A stretch of 64,000 nt of DNA from Planktomarina temperata RCA23 (GCF_000738435.1 NZ_CP003984.1:1178001-1242000), one strand, 5' to 3'. Shown: positions 18,637 through 26,978, counted from the stretch's first letter. A program made the numbers and translations. Notes: generated by a model not told the origin, from the letters alone.

Positions 18637-19455
18637 CTAGATTTCAATTTCAAGAATCTTAGCAACTTCTGGCCAGCTTTTGATCCCGTTCTCACGCAGA
18701 TCATTCGTGAGATCTTCGGGCACCCAGTCGATAAAGCAAGGTTTGAAATTCTCACGCGCTTCGATGGCCTCGAACCAGCGCTCCACATTGGGCAAACGTC
18801 CACCTTCCCACATGCCGCGCATCGACATCATTGCAAGACGATTGATGTAGGGTGTCAGCGCGATGTCAGCGATGGAGAATTTATTGCCAACCAGCCAATC
18901 ATTACCAGTCAGCGCTTTGTCCATCTTGTGCAGATAGCTGTCGTAAAGTTTAACTTTTCCCAACGCTCCAGGTGCCTCAAAGCCTTGGCGCACGATAGCA
19001 TCTTTGAAACTCTTCCAATCAGATGTGACAGAAAAATCTGGTGTGGAGGCAAGGAATTTATTTGCTCCTTCTTTACCAAGCTTGCGCAAAACTGTGTGGC
19101 GGTGCGAACATAAAAACGTCATCGCGCCACAAGCAGGATGCAGATCCTCATCCACCGCTTTGGTCCAATAGCGCGCCTGCGCGCGCTCCCAAGGATCTTT
19201 GGGATGAGTAGAATTTTCTGGTGCAATTTGATCGAGGTATTCGATGATCACAGTACTGTCTGGGATAACCAAGTCATCATGCACAAGTGTTGGCACAACC
19301 GACTTCGCATTGATCTTTTGATACTCGGGTGTGAATTGCTCACCTGCAAGAATATCGATGTAAACACCTTCCCATTTCATGCCTTTTTCCGCCATCGCAA
19401 AGCGAACCTTAGCAGCGCATACTGATGATCCGTGATGATAAAGTGTAAAAGTCAT
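18637..19455 (-). CDS. Glutathione S-transferase family protein (beta-etherase-like)
   Basis: A 272-residue GST beginning MTFTLYHHGSSVCAAKVRFA, with cis-Pro motif KSVVPTLVHDD, PDSTVIIEYLDQ and a C-terminal domain with RARYW-like helices and NKFSIADIALTPYINRL. The long helical domain recalls LigF-like GSTs that open ether bonds with glutathione; this is a resemblance, not proof. The start at 19455 overlaps the ALDH stop (ATGA), which rules out the longer Arg-rich ORF. It is paired with the 10273-11034 GST by common regulation. Confidence 0.83.
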   Translation of the reverse strand: MTFTLYHHGSSVCAAKVRFAMAEKGMKWEGVYIDILAGEQFTPEYQKINAKSVVPTLVHDDLVIPDSTVIIEYLDQIAPENSTHPKDPWERAQARYWTKAVDEDLHPACGAMTFLCSHRHTVLRKLGKEGANKFLASTPDFSVTSDWKSFKDAIVRQGFEAPGALGKVKLYDSYLHKMDKALTGNDWLVGNKFSIADIALTPYINRLAMMSMRGMWEGGRLPNVERWFEAIEARENFKPCFIDWVPEDLTNDLRENGIKSWPEVAKILEIEI

Positions 19456-20888
19456 AATTGCACCGTAACCCATTTGAGTTCTGTCATTGCTTCCATGTCT
19501 GCGTCCGTGCCTTCGCGACCTACGCCGCTTTCGCCATTTCCGCCAAAGGGCACATGGGCCTCGTCGTGAATGGTTGGACCATTTATGTGGCACATGCCCG
19601 CTTTGGAATTACGCACGAAGTGGAAAGCTTTGTCGATGTCTTTGGTGAATATCGCAGATGATAGCCCATATTCAGTGTCGTTCGCTTTTTCCAATCCTTC
19701 CTCGTAGTTCTCAATTGGATAGATCGCAGTGACTGGGCCAAATGTTTCCGTTTGGCAAACAGTCATGTCCTCCGATACCTCTGTGAGCAAAGTCGGCTGG
19801 CACCGATTACCTTCCCATTCGCCGCCGATCACATTTGCACCTTTGGCGCGCGCGTCGTCGATATGGCTTTTTATTCGTTCTCGTTGTCGTGGCGAAATTA
19901 TTGGCGCGATAACAGTATTCGGGTCGCGCAGATCGCCCATACCAAGTTTGCGGATGATCATCGAGAAACGCTTTACGAATTCATCGTATAAAGGTCGTTC
20001 CACATAGAAACGGCTCGACGCTATGCAGGCTTGTCCTGCGAACATAAAGACAGAGCGCGCGGCAAGCAGCATCACGTTGTCCAAGTCGGCATCTGCGAGG
20101 ATTATCGTGGGGCTTTTACCGCCCAATTCCAGCGTGTTCGGCGTTTTATTCTTGGCGCAGATCTCGTTGATATGCTGACCCACCAACGTTGAGCCTGTGA
20201 ACGTCAAAAAATCGATATCTTTGTGGCCGGTCAGATCATCGCCAATCTCTGCGCCCATGCCTGTTACCACATTATACACACCATCGGGGATACCAGCTTC
20301 TTCAACGATCTCCGCGAAGATCAAACTCAGATGAGGGGCCATTTCAGAGGGTAGATGGACAACCGTGTTTCCGACCGCCAAGGCATTGGCCACCAAACGT
20401 GTAGTCTTTATCAGTGGCACATTAAACGGTGTGATCACTGCGACAACACCAAGCGGTTCACGGATGGACATCGAGAACGTACCGGGGCGATCAGATGGGA
20501 TCGTCTCGCCACGCACATTGCGACACAAACCGGCGGCGGCACGGATCATCGTCAAGCCTTTAGTGAATTCAAACATTGCCTTTTGCACGGGTGAGCCGAT
20601 CTCGTCGATCAAGCAATTTACCAGATCTTTCTGACGCGCTTCCATGATTTCTGCGACCCGCAAGAGCCAGCGCTCGCGCTCGGTTGGCGTTGTTTCTTTG
20701 TAAGATGTGAAGGCTGCCTTTGCTGCCGCCACTGCATTGAAGATATCTTCGGTCGTTCCTTTCGCAGCAAAAGCATAATGCGAGTCGTCAAGAGGGTTAA
20801 ACACTTCGAACATTGCACCAGCCGCTGCATCGACCCATTGCCCTGCAATAAAGTGCTTCAAGGATTTACTGTCTGTCCCACCATCCAT
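19452..20888 (-). CDS. NAD(P)-dependent aldehyde dehydrogenase with an altered KPSE motif
   Basis: A 478-residue ALDH. Catalytic residues are present: Asn156 (TPFNVPL), Glu254 (ELGGKSP) and Cys288 (GQACIASS). GSTLVG and ETFGPV motifs are also seen, and the overall type is near vanillin/benzaldehyde dehydrogenases. The usual KPSE segment reads HLPSEMAP, so the cofactor-ribose-binding Lys is replaced by Leu179, which may change cofactor preference or affinity. It is the first gene of the six-gene minus operon, with operators F and G upstream. Confidence 0.87.
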   Translation of the reverse strand: MDGGTDSKSLKHFIAGQWVDAAAGAMFEVFNPLDDSHYAFAAKGTTEDIFNAVAAAKAAFTSYKETTPTERERWLLRVAEIMEARQKDLVNCLIDEIGSPVQKAMFEFTKGLTMIRAAAGLCRNVRGETIPSDRPGTFSMSIREPLGVVAVITPFNVPLIKTTRLVANALAVGNTVVHLPSEMAPHLSLIFAEIVEEAGIPDGVYNVVTGMGAEIGDDLTGHKDIDFLTFTGSTLVGQHINEICAKNKTPNTLELGGKSPTIILADADLDNVMLLAARSVFMFAGQACIASSRFYVERPLYDEFVKRFSMIIRKLGMGDLRDPNTVIAPIISPRQRERIKSHIDDARAKGANVIGGEWEGNRCQPTLLTEVSEDMTVCQTETFGPVTAIYPIENYEEGLEKANDTEYGLSSAIFTKDIDKAFHFVRNSKAGMCHINGPTIHDEAHVPFGGNGESGVGREGTDADMEAMTELKWVTVQL

Positions 20889-20943
20889 GAAAAGGCTCCT
20901 TTTGCCGCGCGTTACTTGGCATGGGTCTGAACTTTATAACCGG

Positions 20944-20957
20944 TTTGGGATCCCAAA
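20944..20957. promoter_or_regulatory. Operator F: TTTGGGATCCCAAA
   Basis: A perfect 14-bp palindrome centred at 20950.5. It is 56 bp upstream of the ALDH start and 73 bp from operator G. It lies downstream of the proposed ALDH promoter, mirroring operator E in the dctP leader. Confidence 0.65.
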
Positions 20958-21005
20958 AAAAGAGCAGGCCACAGCTTCACGCTAGATTCTGTGTATTGAA
21001 GCCTA

Positions 21006-21034
21006 TACAATTACCATTATGGATCCCAAATCAA
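21006..21034 (-). promoter_or_regulatory. Promoter of the ALDH operon with operator G
   Basis: On the minus strand, TTGATT (21034-21029) is followed closely by GGGATCC (core 21021-21026, centre 21023.5) and, at 17-bp spacing, by a weak ATTGTA (21011-21006). The block is nearly identical to operator C and its -35 at 8981-9000. Confidence 0.5.
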
Positions 21035-21072
21035 GCACAAAATTTTAAAATCGATAAGTTTTGGTCGCAATG

Positions 21073-21101
21073 TTGACTTTGGGATCCCAATAGGCTGAAT
21101 G
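21073..21101 (+). promoter_or_regulatory. Promoter of the GntR gene with operator H
   Basis: TTGACT (21073-21078), two bases, then GGGATCCC (21081-21088, core centre 21084.5; with flanks TTTGGGATCCCAA). The -10 is poor. The start codon lies only 29 bases from the -35, so the transcript may be leaderless. The regulator probably controls itself. Confidence 0.55.
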
Positions 21102-21106
21102 GGCCT

Positions 21107-21895
21107 ATGGAATCTATTGATACAGAACTTGCAGCGCGAATTCGCAATGACATCGTGCTCGGCAATTATGGTGAAGAAGAACGCATCTCCGAGGCGCGCT
21201 TGTGCGATACCCACAAGGTTTCTCGCACGCCGGTGCGCCTTGCTCTTCGTATGTTAGAGCATGAAGGGCTCATTCGACGCAGCGAAGGGCGCGGCTATTT
21301 TGTTAACGCACCAAATGTAAATGACGTCTTGCAAGCAGTGCAGGTACGCGGCCACCTCGAAAGCCTCGCCGCGCGGCTCATGGCGCAATCGCCTGATCGA
21401 CTCAGCACACTTCCTATCTTGGAAGCGGCGATTGAAGAGATCGATAGGCTTATTTTAGTGGGCAAGATGGATCACGCTTCAATTCGCTTAATACAAAAAC
21501 AGAATGCAGTGTTTCACAAAACGATTTTGGAATGTTGCGGCAATGATTTTATCGGCTTTACGTGTAGTCGTATCAGTCACATGCCGATGCTAGAGGTTGG
21601 GGCCATGGTTTTCGATCGGCAAGTTCTGTCCACAAAGGAGGGCAAGGAGAGGAGCAACTTCCGCCTTAAACTTGGAAATTCACAACATAAAGTGATCTTT
21701 GAGGCCATTCAAAAGGGCGACGCTGTGCGAGCCGAAGGCGTTATGCGCGAGCATTCGAACACTATGATTGAATACATTCAGGTTTTTGAAAAGCGCACAA
21801 AAGAAGAGCTTACAATCAAAGATTTGATCGACTATTCTGGCCTCAGTGTTATGCGCAAAGAGCATGACACGACTGGGAAAGAAAAATCTCTGTAG
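21107..21895 (+). CDS. GntR-family regulator, FCD (FadR) subfamily, likely controller of the sulfatase regulon
   Basis: A 262-residue repressor-type regulator. A winged helix-turn-helix lies at about residues 8-70 (ERISEARLCDTHKVSRTPVR, then the wing GRGYFVNAP). An all-helical FCD ligand domain follows, with metal/ligand residues in NAVFHKTILE and a C-terminal NSQHKVIFEAIQKGD, then EHSNTM. It is divergent from the ALDH operon and has a GGGATCCC operator in its promoter. The same box precedes the alkylsulfatase, TAXI-TRAP and DctP-TRAP transcripts, so it is the obvious candidate for their regulator. No Shine-Dalgarno sequence precedes the ATG. Confidence 0.87.
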   Translation: MESIDTELAARIRNDIVLGNYGEEERISEARLCDTHKVSRTPVRLALRMLEHEGLIRRSEGRGYFVNAPNVNDVLQAVQVRGHLESLAARLMAQSPDRLSTLPILEAAIEEIDRLILVGKMDHASIRLIQKQNAVFHKTILECCGNDFIGFTCSRISHMPMLEVGAMVFDRQVLSTKEGKERSNFRLKLGNSQHKVIFEAIQKGDAVRAEGVMREHSNTMIEYIQVFEKRTKEELTIKDLIDYSGLSVMRKEHDTTGKEKSL

Positions 21896-22355
21896 CTAAG
21901 TAAGATATACTTCTTTTTTGCTGCTTGAGTAACCTGTTCACTTCTTCAGAGTAGTAGAGGCAGTCAGCGAATACTCCCTTTAGAGTTGGCTCATTGCTGT
22001 GAGTTGGTGATCGAGCAAACTACTTTAACCCTATTGGTCATCATATGTTTTAAGGCATAGGGCATTTCGACTTTGAATGCTCATCGCTCATCTGTGGTTA
22101 TGTAAGCAGCGGATTTGACGTGCTGCAAGCGCCTTAGCCTCATGGCCAAGAGGTATATCGTCTCGGCACACTATTTTTAAGCCTTTTTAAAACACCACAA
22201 CAAAAACGTCATCGACGTTGAGGCAATCGTAGAATCTGATCGCAAAGTTGTGCGTGCACCGCAGATGTGAAAGATGAGAATTAGCAAACTTAGGCAATGA
22301 TATGCTGAGAAAAAGAGATGTTTTGGGCAACTTACTCAGCTAATAAACGTGGTCC
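21896..22355. other. Non-coding stretch before the IS fragment
   Basis: About 460 bases with no convincing coding frame, RNA gene or repeat. It marks the right edge of the sulfatase regulon. Confidence 0.5.
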
Positions 22356-22841
22356 GAGAGATGCATTACCTCTGGCGGGCCGTTGATCACGAAGGTGAGG
22401 TGCTTGAAAGTTATGTAACCAAGCGCCGAGACCGCAAAGCGGCATCGAAGTTTCTCAGAAAAGCAATGAAGCGCTACGGCGGGCCAGAAGTAGTTGTGAC
22501 GGACAAACTACGTTCCTACGGCGCTGCAATGAAAGTTGTTGGCAACGCGGATCGGCAGGAAACGGGCCGCTGGTGTAACAATAGGGCGGAGAATTCCCAC
22601 TTGCCGTTTCGACGACGAGAACGCGCCATGCTCCGCTTTCGACAAATGCGATGTCTGCAGAAGTTCGCTGCAGTCCACTCTTCAGTCCACAACCATTTCA
22701 ATCAGGAACGCCACTTCTACTCACGAGACAATTTCAAGCTCAATCGAACGGCCGATCTTACTGAGTGGCGCCAACTATTTAGCGCATAGGTTCAGGCTGC
22801 ACCAGCAATCCGATGCGAGTTCTCATTTGTCTGACAGCACC
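22356..22841 (+). pseudogene. 5'-truncated IS6-family transposase with right IS end
   Basis: Starting at GAGAGATGCATTACC the sequence matches the intact local copies through the transposase C-terminus (HYLWRAVDHEGEVLESYV ... VVTDKLRSYG ... NNRAENSHLPF ... stop at 22789) and on to the right terminus TCTGACAGCACC at 22841. About 93 N-terminal residues are lost, including the first catalytic Asp, so it is inactive. The right end abuts the left inverted repeat of the integrase element. Confidence 0.85.
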
Positions 22842-22850
22842 GCCATCACC

Positions 22851-22897
22851 GCCTTACTAGCAGTGGCATATCCCCGATAAGCATCAGTTATAACTCA
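22851..22897 (+). repeat. Left copy of a 47-bp inverted repeat flanking the integrase element
   Basis: Bases 22851-22897 match the reverse complement of 26674-26720 at about 40 of 47 positions, including the shared blocks ACTAGCAGTGGCA and ATAAGCATCAGTTAT. Both copies are preceded by CCGCCA on the outside. The pair encloses the integrase and the 24483 gene. Confidence 0.7.
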
Positions 22898-22936
22898 GTT
22901 CTTCTGGCCCGGCGCTTGTAATGCCGCACGTGAGTA

Positions 22937-22958
22937 CTGACCAAATTGCTGACCAAAT
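22937..22958 (+). repeat. Direct repeat CTGACCAAAT x2 at the integrase start
   Basis: Two 10-bp copies (22937-22946, 22949-22958) with a 12-bp period overlap the proposed integrase start codon. They could be integrase arm-type binding sites giving autoregulation (inference). Confidence 0.4.
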
Positions 22959-24112
22959 CTATCCCCCATACTTTCATCCGTAATGGCTACTATTACTTCT
23001 CCAGACGTGTTCCTGCTGACTTGCGAGATCACTATTCTTACCATCGTATTGTCCAAGGGCTGCGTACTACATCCCCTCAGAAAGCTAAGGTGCAAGCCAG
23101 TATTACGGCTGCCAAGCTAGAGGCGTACTGGAGCCAGATGCGATTGGCTAAGTCTGACGTGATTGGTTTGTCGTTGGTTAAAGGCTCTTCCAGCAGTCTA
23201 AAAGTCGCCCCCAAGCAGCCTAACATCGACTGCCCATCCCTTTTAGATGCCTTAGAGGTCTATCTTGAGCAGAAGGGTAAAGGTCGCCCCAAGACCTTTC
23301 GTGTGGCAGCTGAGCGGTCCTGTAACTATCTGATTGGCCTCTGCGGTAACAAGTCGTTGTCAGATTACACTCGCCAAGATGCTCTTCAATTCAGGGATTG
23401 GCTCGTTGCACGTGGACTTACAGGTTCCAGCATTACCCGCAATTTTTCGTATCTGAAGGCAGTCATAAACTTTGCTCTGTCTGAGTATGCCTTGGATATT
23501 CGTAATCCTTTTGTTGGAGTCTATCACGATCGCAGTGCTGGGGTTTTAGTTCGTAAGCCAATACCTATTGAGGCTATTAGAAACGTACAATCTGAGTGTC
23601 ATGCAATCGATGATGATATGAGATGGCTGATAGCTTTGATCTCTGACACGGGAATGCGTTTGGCTGAAGGGGCAGGGCTGCTTAAGGAGGATTTGTTAGG
23701 GCTTGATACGGATCTGCCATGTGTCCGTGTAACCAAACATCCTTGGCGTAATCTTAAGACGGCGAGTAGTGGACGTAAGATACCCTTGGTCGGTGAAGCA
23801 TTATGGGCTGCTAAACGCATGTCAGAGGCAGACAATGGATCAGACTTTGCTTTCCCAAGGTATAATCGTCGATCAATCACGACAGCTAATTCAGCAAGTG
23901 CAGCACTGAACAAATGGCTTAAACATTATGTGCCAGTCGGATGTACGATGCACAGCTTCAGGCACTCGATGAGAGACAGGTTAAGGGCAGTGCAATGTCC
24001 TTCAGATATTACCGACCAGATAGGTGGGTGGACGACCGATGGCGTAGGCCAAGGATACGGATCAGGTTATCCCATGAGTGTGCTGAGGGAATGGTTGGAG
24101 AAGGCGGCATAG
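22946..24112 (+). CDS. Tyrosine recombinase/integrase
   Basis: A site-specific recombinase of about 388 residues. The N-terminal part (SIPHTFIRNGYYYFSRRVP) resembles the short DUF6538-type domain of island integrases. A core-binding domain follows, then the catalytic domain with Arg238 (DTGMRLAEG), a Lys in the KTASSGRKIPL turn, His336-x-x-Arg339 (MHSFRHSMRDRL), Trp362 (GGW) and the Tyr371/Tyr375 region (GYGSGYPMSVL). All catalytic positions appear intact. The start is uncertain: TTG at 22946 is used because no ATG fits the N-terminal domain. It lies just inside the left inverted repeat and probably moved this small element. Confidence 0.85.
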   Translation: MLTKSIPHTFIRNGYYYFSRRVPADLRDHYSYHRIVQGLRTTSPQKAKVQASITAAKLEAYWSQMRLAKSDVIGLSLVKGSSSSLKVAPKQPNIDCPSLLDALEVYLEQKGKGRPKTFRVAAERSCNYLIGLCGNKSLSDYTRQDALQFRDWLVARGLTGSSITRNFSYLKAVINFALSEYALDIRNPFVGVYHDRSAGVLVRKPIPIEAIRNVQSECHAIDDDMRWLIALISDTGMRLAEGAGLLKEDLLGLDTDLPCVRVTKHPWRNLKTASSGRKIPLVGEALWAAKRMSEADNGSDFAFPRYNRRSITTANSASAALNKWLKHYVPVGCTMHSFRHSMRDRLRAVQCPSDITDQIGGWTTDGVGQGYGSGYPMSVLREWLEKAA

Positions 24113-24482
24113 CGATTTAATTGAAATGCAATTCAAATAGCTTGCTGTATAAAGCCTTAAACAAAAATTCTGCGCTTAAGCTCACAATGATAATCAGATA
24201 AAAAATGCATTTGAAGCATATACATAGCGCATTTATGAGAGCAAAAAATTTGGATATTGTCAGAAATTTACGAACATTATGGCACTAGCAGTAATCAAGT
24301 GCACCTTCGCTTTATTATTCGTTTTGCTGCAAAATTTACAAATGGGATCAGATAGATAGATGTAAGGTTAAGCAATAGAGTCTTGACTGATTTATCGCAA
24401 TCTGTGAGTCTTGTTTCTTATAGTAGTACCATGTCCGAACGTGTTTCAATCTGACATGTTGCCTTAATTGGAGTGCGCCCTA
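24113..24482. other. AT-rich intergenic region upstream of the 24483 gene
   Basis: About 370 bases without a credible gene, strongly AT-rich like the gene that follows. A TTGACT at 24383-24388 has no good -10 partner. Nothing else could be assigned. Confidence 0.4.
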
Positions 24483-26498
24483 ATGTTTTGTCCCTTACAA
24501 CCGATTGAAAGTAATAAGTATTACTTCGTTAAAGTTATCGCAAACAAACATATTTTTCAGGTCATTACTGCAATTATAATTTCAATCATTTTACCTTTCT
24601 CTTTGCAGGCATCCGAAAGAAAAACAGAGTTTGAAGTGCAAGCACTTCTTAGCGCACTCGGTTATGATATTGGCGAAATAGACGGTATATTTGGAGCTAA
24701 ATCTAAAAGCGCTTTAGTTCAGTTTGAAAATACCAATAAAATAGGCTCTGCCCTAAAGTTAGAGGAAAGTACAACCTTATTATTGAGCGAAAAGTACTTT
24801 GGTGAAAAGTTTATTCCTATAAATTTGGATTGGAATGGAAACTTTATTGTGCCACTCGAAGTATTGAAAAAATTCAATTCGGCTCCTCAGAAAAAAATTA
24901 ATTTTTTATGTGGTAAAAATCCAGAATCATCAGTTAATCGATTGAATGATAATTTGAAACGACCAATTCCACTGAGGTTATCTGGTTACAATAGTCGGAT
25001 GGATAATCGCATAAATGTACCCCACGCCGAACAACTAAGTTTAGCAACAATTGATTTTTCACATCTTGCTACAATCGCAATGGGTGGGATCAGCGAGACT
25101 TACACTGAAGATGCCATGAAATTCACTGAAGATGCTATGAAATTGCTATTTTACTGGGCTAGTGGCGAGGCTTTTCTCGATACTGTCCAATGTACAAATT
25201 CTGGAGTCTTGAAAAAAGAATGTACGGAATGGACACAGCCAGACGGTCAAGACCTTTCCCTAATCAAAGATCACGGAACAGTGCAAATGGAGATGATGCA
25301 TCTCTCTTATGGGTATTACATGAGCCTTGCTAATCAAAATGTGAATGACCCCAGGCACATTGTTATTAAAAAATGGTTTGGTGAATTTTTTCAAAGAAAC
25401 AAGTCTCCAGATATGGAGAATTTAACTTTTGGAATGGATCATTCTTGGAGCTGGCCTAAAATTCTTCAGAATCAAATAGAGGGCAAATCTAGTATAAATT
25501 TAATTAAAAGTTTGCTTGATCATATCGATCAAAACGTTTTTGAAGATGGTTCGATTAAAGATAGAACCACCAGAGGAAATAGAGCCTTATGGTATCATAA
25601 TGACGGTATGAAGGAAATTTTGGTCACATTAGAAATAGCGAGACGGCACGGTTTGAAAATACCCGATAAATTGAACAAAAAGGTAGAAAAAGCAGGTGAA
25701 TTGTTTTTGAAGGGCTTCCAAGATAATTCATATTTAGACAGATGGGCTAAGGTGGCTCATAACGCAATCTATGAACCAGGTTATCAAGATTTTAAAAACA
25801 GCATCACTGATATGCCGAATAATAATTCATGGTTCTATATTTTCGCATATCGCTATCCTAACAGTACGGTAACTGAGGAGCTTTTGTCTTTAATCTACAA
25901 AGGCCAAGATGAAACACTTGGATCAAAGGATGGGCAAATCGGTTTTGGACTTGGGTGTGTTTACTCTACCATAAACGATAATATTCTCTTGCCTCAACTA
26001 ACGGACAAAATTTCACTCCTGTCTTTTGACGATGTTGATATTATTGAACGTCCGAAAAGGATGATTTCCGCAACGGAGACCTTTCAAGTTTTGGATGTAA
26101 AATTGACAAATGTATCACTCGATGGTGACTTTATTGGTAACCCACGATTTTCAATATTATTAGATTTTAAAAATCATATGTATAAACACTCTAAGACCTT
26201 TCTTTATCGAATAACGTTTCCCACGAAGAGTCTGAAATCAGATGCACTTCTAGATGTTAAGGACTGTTACCATATTACTTACCGTGAAAATAATGGCCAA
26301 GTGGAAGCATTACGTTATTTGATTGGTAATGGTGCTCGGTTTAATGAATGCATTCTAAAATTGATGCAACCTAAAAGAGTGGAGTTTCTGAAAAGTCTAG
26401 AAAATTCTTTGCCTAGTGTTATTGATAGAGGGTTGGCCCATGTTCCAGATAGACGTGAATTCCACATGCTAGCCTTAGAAAAAGCTCAAAACCAATAA
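24483..26498 (+). CDS. Peptidoglycan-binding plus alginate-lyase-like protein, AT-rich cargo gene
   Basis: A 671-residue protein. Residues 24-43 form a signal/anchor helix (VITAIIISIILPFSLQAS). Residues 49-85 are a peptidoglycan-binding type 1 domain (VQALLSALGYDIGEIDGIFG). The large C-terminal part resembles the alginate lyase family: DHGTVQMEMMHLSYGYYMSL, SLLDHIDQNVFEDGSIKDRT and the family-like R-G-N-R-A-L-W-Y-H at 364-372. It may degrade an acidic polysaccharide at the cell wall or surface, but key residues cannot be verified here. ATG 24483 has GGAG nine bases upstream. Composition is far more AT-rich than its neighbours, a sign of transfer. A 21-bp tandem duplication lies at 25104-25145. 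Confidence 0.65.
   Translation: MFCPLQPIESNKYYFVKVIANKHIFQVITAIIISIILPFSLQASERKTEFEVQALLSALGYDIGEIDGIFGAKSKSALVQFENTNKIGSALKLEESTTLLLSEKYFGEKFIPINLDWNGNFIVPLEVLKKFNSAPQKKINFLCGKNPESSVNRLNDNLKRPIPLRLSGYNSRMDNRINVPHAEQLSLATIDFSHLATIAMGGISETYTEDAMKFTEDAMKLLFYWASGEAFLDTVQCTNSGVLKKECTEWTQPDGQDLSLIKDHGTVQMEMMHLSYGYYMSLANQNVNDPRHIVIKKWFGEFFQRNKSPDMENLTFGMDHSWSWPKILQNQIEGKSSINLIKSLLDHIDQNVFEDGSIKDRTTRGNRALWYHNDGMKEILVTLEIARRHGLKIPDKLNKKVEKAGELFLKGFQDNSYLDRWAKVAHNAIYEPGYQDFKNSITDMPNNNSWFYIFAYRYPNSTVTEELLSLIYKGQDETLGSKDGQIGFGLGCVYSTINDNILLPQLTDKISLLSFDDVDIIERPKRMISATETFQVLDVKLTNVSLDGDFIGNPRFSILLDFKNHMYKHSKTFLYRITFPTKSLKSDALLDVKDCYHITYRENNGQVEALRYLIGNGARFNECILKLMQPKRVEFLKSLENSLPSVIDRGLAHVPDRREFHMLALEKAQNQ
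25104..25145 (+). repeat. 21-bp in-frame tandem duplication inside the 24483 gene
   Basis: Two adjacent 21-bp units (25104-25124, 25125-25145) encode TEDAMKF and TEDAMKL and differ at only two positions. It looks like a recent slippage event that keeps the frame. Confidence 0.8.
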
Positions 26499-26673
26499 AT
26501 CCGGGTTGATATTTGACGGGTAGCACCCCAACTCAGCTTGATCCCCACGTGTCTAAGTACTGAACGCGTGTAGGTCATCTGCTATTTTAGTTTTCTTGAG
26601 CGTAGTTGAGGTTAACTTAACGACGGTTACATAACCCACATGCGACATGACAATTGTCGAGCCTAAATAAATG

Positions 26674-26720
26674 AGTAATAACTGATGCTTATTTGAGGTT
26701 TGCCACTGCTAGTGAGGCAG
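26674..26720 (-). repeat. Right copy of the 47-bp inverted repeat
   Basis: Reverse complement of the repeat at 22851-22897 with about seven mismatches. It closes the element holding the integrase and the AT-rich cargo gene. The tRNA-end-like motif at 26725-26740 is four bases further out. Confidence 0.7.
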
Positions 26721-26724
26721 TTTG

Positions 26725-26740
26725 TGGCGGACAGACAGGG
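26725..26740 (-). other. tRNA-Ser 3'-end-like motif (possible attachment-site core)
   Basis: On the minus strand the bases read CCCTGTCTGTCCGCCA, which looks like the acceptor-stem 3' end of a bacterial tRNA-Ser (...CTGTCCGCCA). No tRNA body is present. The same 15-16 bases occur on the plus strand at 37565-37580. Integrases often use such tRNA ends as att cores, so this may be an att remnant of the element. Confidence 0.45.
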
Positions 26741-26978
26741 TGTTCACTTCCTGTTGCATCCACCAGTAAATATTTTAAATCAATTGGTTATTGATAATTT
26801 AATTGTAAACCCATCTACCTACCCATCAAAGATAAATGTGCTTACTGAGGTTTAGTCTTAAGGTGGTTTCTAGCCCATGGGGGGGTAGGGACCGAGGGGG
26901 GGTGACCCCCACCCCTAGCCTATATGTGTTTCGTTTATAGCGACCCCAAAAAATTCCAAATTACCAAATGTCAGCACG
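26741..26978. other. Intergenic stretch with G/C-run hairpin potential
   Basis: No gene was recognised. It contains an unusual G-run/C-run patch (about 26879-26917, GGGGGGGTAGGGACC then GGGGGGGTGACCCCCACCCC) that could fold. A loosely similar C/G-run patch occurs at about 37730-37765. Confidence 0.35.

Noticed and set aside
26725-26740. An intact tRNA-Ser gene at the tRNA-like motif
   Set aside because: No D, anticodon or T stem-loop is present on either side, so only a 3'-end-like fragment can be claimed.
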